Source: Diphasiastrum complanatum
Taxonomy: Eukaryota; Streptophyta; Lycopodiopsida; Lycopodiales; Lycopodiaceae
DNA: 64,000 nt
Direction of reading: 5' to 3'
NCBI GenBank assembly: GCA_029204225.1
Contig: CM055092.1
Location: forward strand, 58,983,296 to 59,047,295
Numbering within the stretch: the stretch's first letter is position 1; each line of letters starts with the position of its first letter. Shown here in pieces: positions 57,087-64,000 of this stretch. The notes under the pieces are model-generated. The model worked only from the letters and a program-made list of their open reading frames with translations. It did no database searches and was not told where the DNA came from. The translations under genes were made by a program, and so were the position numbers.

Positions 57087-60000
57087 GCAGGACCCACTGC
57101 AACACATGTAGAATGACGTGGTTTTGCTTGGCACTTGAAAAAGCGTGGTTCTTCAGTCGCTTTCATAAAAACAAGTGCTTACTCGTCTCAAAATTATTTC
57201 ACAAAATTGGAGATCTCTCAATGGCCTCTACACCCCAGCCTGCTTGAGAACCTCCTGCAAGTCCTACTTGCCTCGTCACCTTGCAGTCTGTTTCCGCTCG
57301 CTCATCTTTCTCCCCAAGGATTCAAATACTTAAAAGTGGAGCTTACTTCCGTAATATAGCGGCCCTAGGTACTCTCGCACTTTCTCGATAAACCCAAACT
57401 CTTGCCAACTCTTGCCAGTCTTCTATCATTGTAATGTACTGGGAGGACATAAAGGCCGCTCTATAGTAAAGTCAGGCCATCATTTCATGATTGTCCTTAT
57501 ACTGGAGAGCCACGTTGGGAATGATTCGAATTGGATCTAAGCCACGATCCCAAAAACATTCTTGATTCATCAGGAAGGCCATCAATCTGCTTTATTCAAC
57601 ACTTTCCCTTATGCACAGATCAGTGTTAGATTTATATTTGTGCCCAAAATCTAGCAGTTGCAATCTTAGACCATCCATTGACGTGCTATCTAAAATTCCT
57701 AGAATTACCAGCCAGTTCACCATTTCGACCGCAGTTGCTCTATTGGCCAGAGATTTCTTCTTCTAAGCGGTATATAAAAAGGATCAATCTTTTTCCGTGT
57801 TGGTGCCCTCAGATATTCTTACAACCACCTGCTATCCTTTAGGATTTTATTCCGCCACTCGGGGTGTGGTTGTAGTGCAGCAATGATCTCAGCCCGTGTG
57901 GAGTACTGGCTTTGATCGAGCTCTTCTCGACCGCCTCTCCTATTGCCTGGGTATTTCTTTTCAAATCTTTCTGACTCTTTGGTGTCCTCCATATTGTTTC
58001 TTGGCCTGATAGATGAGGCTACCCTTCGTTGCTGGTATGGCTTTTTCCAGGTAACCATCCATGACCTTAGTGCTCGTATAGCTCTCTTTTGCCCGCTTGC
58101 TTGTGGGAGGCTCAGTTTCGCCCACACCCGCAGGTTTGGGTGAGAATCTTCTGGTCTCTGGCAGATTAGCCAAGGGGTCATCATTGCCACCAATGTCAAT
58201 GTTAGTTTCTGGGAGGTCAAGGATGGTGCAATCTAGAGAGAGAGAGAGAGACATGGGAATGATTGGTTTAGGAGGAGCCGACGGATTCAACAGATTGTAC
58301 GCCGCACCAGGGGAACGCATTGGGGTTACTGATCCATTTTAAGAGCTCATCCTGTCGGGCCTTGTACATCTCAGTAGGTCCTTGAGAAGGTCTCAAAAGT
58401 TGGCTAGGAGGAGGTTGAAAGGAGGAAGGTGAGTGAATGGGATAAGTAGAAATGAAAGATTCAGAAAAATGAAAAGCAAAATAGGAAGGAGGTTTGAAGG
58501 CAGGAGGGGGAAGAGAGAAAGCTCCAGATGCAGCCTTGGTTCTCTTCTCGTCCAAACCCGAACTACCATCGTGTTGTTGGATTTGCCCGTCGTTATTGTT
58601 TGCTTTGTCATCTCCATCATCGTCCCTTGGTTTTTGATCGGAGATTCCCGCTTGGGCCTTGCATGCCGTGTTCCAAAGCTAGTTTACTTTGTCCAAGACT
58701 TGTTGTAGGCCCTTCGTCACTTCTTCTAACTACTTTTGGGACTCGAGGATAATCTTTGTCTGTTTTGCCACAACATTCTCAAAATTTGTCTTTTCGGCTT
58801 CTCTTTTTTGAATCAGCCGTATATACTTCTCCATCTGGATGGCTGGAGCTTGTGGAGCTTGGAACTGTATATCTTTGGGCTTAATAAGAGGGGCATCAAC
58901 TGTCATCATGCTAGATGATCCATCTCGTGATTGGTCAATCTGGGCCATCTGGTGCTATTGTTGAACCTCTTTTAACTCTGTTATCTGCTCGGCCATCGTG
59001 GCTTTCATCTCCTCTATCTCTTTTTTTTTTTTTTTATTAGCTTTTTCTGCTCGGCAATTGTCTGGTCCTGATATTTGACCTTATTTTCCAGCACATGTTG
59101 TTGACTTACTAGCCAATGCATGTGGTAACTGTCTCGTACAGGCTGATCATTGAACATTTGGCCGCTTTTGAGAGTCCTTCAGGGTTAAAAATGGTTGGGT
59201 ATTGATCAAGGGTATGGGAAGGTGGTGTTAGTCCAAAAAATATAGGTTGACGAGGACGTGAAGGTGGCAATGGCAAGGATGAAAAATGACGTTAGTTGAA
59301 ATGGTGGTTGTGGAAATGATGGGCGGAGTGGTTAAGGTGGTGGTGGTGACCTTAGCCGGTGGGTTCTGAATTCCTCCTGACTGATCTTTGCCATCTTCAT
59401 TGTCACTGAAATATGTTGACGTGTTCGTAAGTATATGGAGTTGTTGGGCCTATTCCTGCTGATCTGACATCGTATCTTGGGGAATGACATTCCCATCCCC
59501 ATCCCCCACCCCCCCCAAAAAAAAAACTTGTGCCTTTGGTGAAGTTGGCAGGGTTGGCATTGTAATTAACATGGGGGGAGTTGTCAACGTGTTTGGATGG
59601 ACAGCTTGAGAGTCCTTGGCAATGTCTGCTGGTCTGCCATCTTGGGAGTCTGTCGAGCTTGGCTTGTAGCTCATCGTTTCCTCTTGAGTGGCTCTCCCTC
59701 AGATTTAAATTCATCTGATTTAGTTGCATCTGGGGATCTCCTCTTTGCCATCAACTTGGTTTTTCTCCTTTGCTGATGTGTTTCAAACATCTTGGCCTTG
59801 GAGGTATCAGCCTCTTTTGCTGCCGAAGATCCCTCAGCTGTTGGATCTTGGTGGGAGGCCGGTGGTGTCGGCTGTTTCTTTACCATCAACTTCAGTATCC
59901 AGTGTTTGGTAGGGGCTGGCCCCTATGGCGATGATGTCTGTGTTTTGGACCGCTTGGACTTCTTGGATTTAAGTGGTATGTCCCAAGCTTTATCTGCCAC

Positions 60001-60480
60001 CTGCAATTGCTCCCGGAGTTTAGATCCGTTGTTCACCTGCTGGAGAGTGAGATTGGTCATCATATATCCAAGTAAGGTGGATGTTGCTTGTTCTTAATGC
60101 ACTCATGAAGGCAGTTTGAGGCAAACTGGGCCCAATCATATAGATTTTGGCCATGCAGTCGTGAATCTACCAGCATGTGAAACAGCGACATCGGTACTCG
60201 CATGATATTGGTCCTGGAATGCTGTGTGTACTTAGTCAAGTATGCACAAACAACAGCCAGAGGTTGATCATTGATGGCTTTGTATCGGTACCCATCCTTG
60301 TTCTTCCACTTCTCAATAGATGGATCAATATATTTGAAGTAAGTTGTCTGCTCTATTTCTACAGTGTCCTGGTAACTGCATTTGGGCCTCGAGGGAACCC
60401 GAAAGTGTGAAAGTCTGCTGCAAAAAGATAGACACGGGGTGAAGTATGCTTTTGTATTCTTTTTGGCTCGTTGGCAAACA
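57087..60480 (-). pseudogene. Accessory retrotransposon ORF (element C), long version
   Basis: Minus strand, from just after a truncated integrase to the polypurine tract. The N-terminal module (~60400-60060) reads YFKYIDPSIEKW, INDQPLAVVCAYLTKYTQ, VPMSLFHMLVDSRL and DWAQFASNCLHECIK. A basic Lys/Ser linker follows (~59990-59680), then a probable coiled coil (58890-58730; MEKYIRLIQKREAEKTNFEN) and a Pro/Ser-rich part. The C-terminal module (~57910-57370) has IIAALQPHPEWRNKILKD, YLRAPTRKKIDPFYIPLRRR and LYYRAAFMSSQ..YITMIED. The ALQP..EW and Y(V/L)..P...FxxP..R blocks match elements A and B. Many stops. Function unknown. Confidence 0.5.
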
Positions 60481-61274
60481 TCACAGGTTTTAATGATAGC
60501 AAAGGTATCCTTAAACAATGATGGTCATTAGAGGAGTTCTAAATCCAAAAAAGACCCTTTATAAAGATTCTTTTTATATTTTTTCTTAAATTCTTCTTAC
60601 ACATGGACCAATCAAAACACTCAAATTTGAAATCTGCGTAACATAGCTTTTTGAGTCCACATTTTGATTCCACACTAAAAATGGCATAACTTTTTAGTGG
60701 TAAGTCCAAATTTAGCAAAGTTTGGTGCATTGGAAAGCGCTCAACAAGAGCTTTCCAATGATTTGTTAGATGACATAACTCTAAGATATAATTAAAAAGT
60801 TATGGCAAGTCAAAAGTACTAGTGTTATAATATTTTAATAATATAAAGGACATCTTGCACGAATTTTTAAAGGGCCTTTTTGGAGTTCAAAACTCCCCTA
60901 ATGCACCATAAGCTCATTCTGAGGATGATTTTAGCAGTCGCTTCAACTGAGAAGTGACCGCCACCAATGCCCTCATGTGCATGAGATATGATAGGTCGTA
61001 TCTCATACTCATAAGCGCATCTGCGTATAATACCGTCAACGACTCTTTTGTATAATTGTCCTGCTATGAGTTGAAAGCGCGCTGCCTTTAGCAAAAATTT
61101 CTTTTTTGCTAATGTACGCAGGCCTTCTTTGAGTTTGCCCATGGTTAGGAACTGAGTGACTTCCTCAGCCCACAAGGGAGTGGTGTCGATCTGAAAAAGG
61201 CATGCAAGAATATCGTCGTTGACTGGTGCATCAGCCTTTTCAACATTGGGAAGTCTGGAAAGGTGATCGGCCAT
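60481..61274 (-). pseudogene. Gypsy integrase zinc domain interrupted by an insertion (element C)
   Basis: Minus strand. 61274-60903 starts ADHLSRLPN (RNase H end), continues RFQLIAGQLYKRVVDGIIRR, then ISHAHEGIGGGHFSVEATAK and IILRMSLW. The next residues of the HHCC domain, PSLFKDTFAIIKTCDVCQRA, resume only at 60524, beyond a 376-bp insertion. The catalytic core (D,D35E) is absent: within ~70 codons the sequence has become accessory ORF. Integrase is therefore doubly broken. Confidence 0.82.
60527..60902. mobile_element. MITE-like insertion in integrase (376 bp)
   Basis: The ends are imperfect terminal inverted repeats of ~40 bp: ATTAGAGGAGTTCTAAATCC at the left and, reversed, ATTAGGGGAGTTTTGAACTCC-type sequence at the right, both followed by AAAAAGRCCCTTTA. 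The AT-rich interior has an internal TTGGAAAGC...GCTTTCCAA palindrome and no coding frame. It splits the integrase HHCC domain between Trp and Pro-Ser-Leu. The target duplication is uncertain. Confidence 0.7.
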
Positions 61275-61583
61275 GAAGTGTTGGGCCTTTCCTGACGACT
61301 ACTCGAAAATTGAATTCCTCGAGTATTAATAGTCATCGAGCTATACGTCCCATTTTACAAGATTTATTAACAATGTATAACAACGTCTAATGGTCTGTGT
61401 AGAATGCGAAGGTTTGGCGTAGCAAATAGTGTCTAGGTTGTTGTACGGGGTGCAGACCATGGCCAGTGCTTCTCTCTCGGTTGTTGTATGGTTTACTTCA
61501 TCAGACACCAATTGCTTGCTCAAGAAATGTATCGAGAAATCCTTCTCATATTCGTCCGGTTGTGCTAGGATACCCCCTATGGC
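61140..61583 (-). pseudogene. Gypsy RNase H fragment (element C)
   Basis: Minus strand. From the junction at 61583 it reads YAIGGILAQPDEYEKDFSIH and FLSKQLVSDEVNHTTTEREA (61560-61470), then LAMVC. A short diverged stretch leads to the RNase H end (FLVVVRKGPT-side frames, ADHLSRLP at ~61270). It begins in mid-domain at a junction with an unrelated plus-strand Gypsy element. Confidence 0.78.
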
Positions 61584-62430
61584 ATACTTACAGTCCCTTT
61601 CTGAGCAGCCTCCTCAGAAAGACTTTCGATTTAAAAAAAAAGAAGCTAAATTTAAAGGTGAAGCTCCTCAGAAATGCCCTTCACTCATACAACCCTTAAA
61701 ACCAGAAGATTTTGAGAAAGCCAAACAAGAATGTTTGTGCTTTGTGTGTATGGGCAAGGGACACATAGTCAGACAGTGTCCCAAGGGGCCTTTCACTAAG
61801 AAAGATAAAAAAGATAAAAAACAAGTTCATATTGTTCAGACTGTAAGTTTCCCCAGTGACTCGGCAGCTTCTGAGATCAAAGTGTATCATGAAGCCCATG
61901 AACATTGTTGCCAGCTGACCTCTACAATGTTAGCGAGACCCTTCAGCTTTGGGCCACATGACCTAGTACGTATGCATGGGAAAATTGGTAACCAGTCAAT
62001 AAGAGTTATGATTGATGATGGGGCAACCCATAATTTTATCAACTACACCCTGGTTAAAAAGCTTAAACTACCAGAAGTACCTAGTTAGCATAGGTACATA
62101 GTTTCACTAGCTAAGAGTGAAGATAAGAAAATCTAGGAAACTATGGTAAGTAATTTAAATCTTGGTATTCAGGAATACCAAGATGAAATAAACTTTCAAA
62201 TAATGCACCTGGATCGCATAGATATTGTTCTCAGGAGAGATTGGCTCTACAGTTTAGGACCCTCCCTCCACAGAAACTATCAGGAGAACACCCTCAACTT
62301 TCAGCATAAAGGCCGAGAGATCCAGTTGCATGGGGAGCATGACGTTCCCAACAGCCCTATGGTCTGCAGTTCAGAGCTCTGTCAGCTAATCGGAGACGAT
62401 GACCATCAGGTATTCTTATGTGACTTTTAG
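61584..62430 (+). pseudogene. Gypsy zinc knuckle and retropepsin
   Basis: Plus strand. The open frame to 62088 contains CFVCMGKGHIVRQC (CCHC knuckle, ~61738-61779), then a linker, then RVMIDDGATHNFINY with the catalytic Asp in DDGATHNF (~62005). A TAG at 62089 and another at ~62135 interrupt the protease. 62143-62430 resumes with QIMHLDRIDIVLRRDWLYSLGP, the IxLGxDWL block with Arg in place of Gly. Protease would process the polyprotein; here it is split by stops. Confidence 0.85.
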
Positions 62431-63382
62431 TTTATTCCTGAAGTCTCTATTTCCAGTTCTTTACATCAGAAAATCAGTAAATTAGAAACTTTATTGTCTA
62501 AATTTAAAGATGTTTTTCTTGAAGATTTGCCACATGGTTTGCCACCTAGCAGAGAGGTAGATCATGTAATAAACCTAGTACCAGATACATCACCTATTTC
62601 TAAACCTCCGTATCGAGTCAGCCGAACATAGGATGAAGAAATAACTAGGCCGTTAACAGATTCTCTTGGAAAAGGCCAAATTCAGGCCAGTAGTTCACCA
62701 TGGGCCTCACCAGTCCTTTTGGTGAAAAAGAAAGAGGGATCTATGCGTCTTTGCGTAGATTACAGAGCCCTCAATAAAGTCACAATTAAGAATAAATATC
62801 TTATGCCTCGGGCAGACGAGTTGTTTGATCAACTCAACGGGACTAAGTTTTTCAGTAAAATAGTCCTCAGATCGGGATATCATCAAGTCCGTATAAGATC
62901 AAAAAATGTCCCAAAAATAGCTTTTAGGACTCGTCACGGTCATTATGAGTTTAAAGTGATGTCATTTGGGCTCACAAATGCTCCAGCTACCTTTATGACC
63001 TTGATGAACAGTGTCCTTAGACCATACTTGGGTAAATTCCTGGTCGTATTTCTAGATGACATCCTCGTCTATAGCAAAACGAGGAAGGAGCATCTAAAAC
63101 ACCTCAGAAAGGTGTTTCAACTATTCAGAAAGGCTTTATGCTAAACAATCCAGGTGTGATTTATTTGTTGAAGAAGTAGCATATTTGGGTCACATTATCT
63201 CGTCAGATGGGATTAAGATGGACCCTAATAAGGTTAAAGCCATACTCAGTTGGTTGAGACCTCATAATATTTTGGAACTTCAGATCTTTCTTGGTTTGGC
63301 GGAATATTACAGACGATTTGTCAAGGAATATGCTCAGATAGCAGTTCCCATGACAAATCTTCTTAAGGGGAAGGGAAAGTAG
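62431..63382 (+). pseudogene. Gypsy reverse transcriptase
   Basis: Plus strand. The lead-in DLPHGLPPSREVDHVINLVP is followed by PPYRVSRT and a stop. From 62719: [66 protein letters not shown]. The FLDD pair of catalytic Asp is intact, but the first metal-binding Asp (consensus KIDLRSGYHQ) is Val here (codon GTC at 62863-62865). After a frame break, 63185-63382 reads MGHIISSDGIKMDPNKVKA and FLGLAEYYRRFVKEYA (thumb/connection). Confidence 0.92.
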
Positions 63383-64000
63383 TTCTTTTGGGAGTCCGCA
63401 TAGCAGGATACCTTTGATGCTCTCAAAACAGCCTTAGCTACAGCACCAGTTTTAAAAGTCGTCGACCCCAATCAGCCATTTGTGGTCGAAATAGATGCTA
63501 GCGACTTTGCGGTTGGTGCTATACTATTTCAGGGTGGATGACCAGTTGCGTTCGAGAGTAAAAAACTCGAGCCAATTTAGACTAGGTATAGTGCCTATGA
63601 AAAGGAACTCTTTTCTATAGTTCATGCCCTTAAGACTTGGAGGCATTATTTGTATGGTGCCAACTTTAAGGTCCTGACAGACCATGAAAGTCTCAGATAC
63701 CTTTGCAATCAACATGAGCTTAGAGGTCAGAAAGCTCGTTGGGCAGAGTTGATGCAAGAGTTTGATATGTCTATCAGATATAGACGGGAGAAATTCAATA
63801 CAGTAGCAGATGCCCTTAGCAGAATGCCTATGATAAATGAGCTGAGTTTTACTCAGATTCATAATGAGTTACTCGAGTCCTTGAGAGAGAAGTGCCAGTA
63901 TAATGCATTCTTCTCTACTATCTGGAACTCAGTCCAAAGCACACAATTACAGACTCCAAAACCAGTTCCCAGGGCTGGTGCCAGTTCATCCAAGAATACG
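63383..64000 (+). pseudogene. Gypsy RNase H, truncated at window end
   Basis: Plus strand, with stops near 63382, 63403, 63540 and 63579. Motifs include [20 protein letters not shown] (first Asp), GAILFQ, YSAYEKELFSIVHALKTWRH (catalytic Glu), FKVLTDHESLRYL (Asp) and TVADALSRMP (end). Downstream ~45 codons of spacer toward integrase are in the window; integrase is beyond 64000. Confidence 0.9.

Larger units (their letters stand above)
61584..64000 (+). mobile_element. Second Ty3/Gypsy element, gag end to RNase H (truncated by window)
   Basis: Plus-strand order zinc knuckle, protease, RT, RNase H is the Gypsy arrangement. The protease (DDGATHNFI) and pol wording differ from the element A/C family, so this is a different lineage. 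The 5' end is lost at the junction and the 3' end runs out of the window. Confidence 0.88.

Overview
The window is nuclear DNA of a land plant. It holds one ordinary host gene set in a mass of broken and nested LTR retrotransposons. The host gene (24418-26861, plus strand, three exons) encodes an INDETERMINATE-DOMAIN (IDD) C2H2 zinc-finger transcription factor, a plant family. Its introns sit where IDD introns usually sit. High transposon load, long (CT)n/(GA)n arrays and AT-rich spacers suggest a large, repeat-rich genome. The sequence does not identify the species; the unusual IDD finger sequence hints weakly at a lineage far from the model flowering plants.

Layout. 1-4.4 kb: Ty1/Copia remnant (gag, protease, a 440-codon decayed RT-like ORF, 3' LTR). 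5.9-8.6 kb: 3' end of a Ty3/Gypsy element carrying an accessory ORF (minus). 8.6-10.9 kb: two Copia fragments in opposite orientations. 11.6-18.1 kb: two related chromovirus LTRs, the right one with an initiator-Met primer-binding site, bracketing non-retroviral DNA that includes a 154-bp-arm inverted repeat and a PPR-like fragment. 18-24 kb: AT-rich spacer with simple repeats. 24.4-26.9 kb: the IDD gene. 27-32.7 kb: Copia remnants, including a near-complete pol with a 265-bp 3' LTR (minus), then a Gypsy gag scrap. 33-35.4 kb: three long (CT)n arrays, one (CA)n array and a minisatellite. 36-43.9 kb: mosaic of Gypsy and Copia fragments. 44.7-46.1 kb: another accessory ORF copy (plus).

46.7-61.6 kb is a readable nest. 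A minus-strand Athila/Tat-like Gypsy element (element C: RNase H, integrase zinc domain, accessory ORF, polypurine tract, 3' LTR) has a second element (element A, 47829-56780, minus) inserted in its 3' LTR. Element A has two LTRs, a 5-bp target-site duplication (ATTAG), an Asp-tRNA-type primer-binding site, gag, a zinc-knuckle region and protease. It lacks RT, RNase H and integrase and ends with an accessory ORF. A 376-bp MITE-like element interrupts the integrase zinc domain of element C. From 61.6 kb to the window end an unrelated Gypsy pol runs on the plus strand.

The most interesting signal is the accessory ORF. At least four element copies carry it in the position after integrase and before the 3' LTR, where Athila-type elements keep an env-like ORF. 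It has an N-terminal module, a Ser/Thr/Pro-rich linker and a C-terminal module. The stretch in front of it carries short GCGAAGGTTC/GCGAGGGTTC motifs, which also fill the 5' leader of element A.
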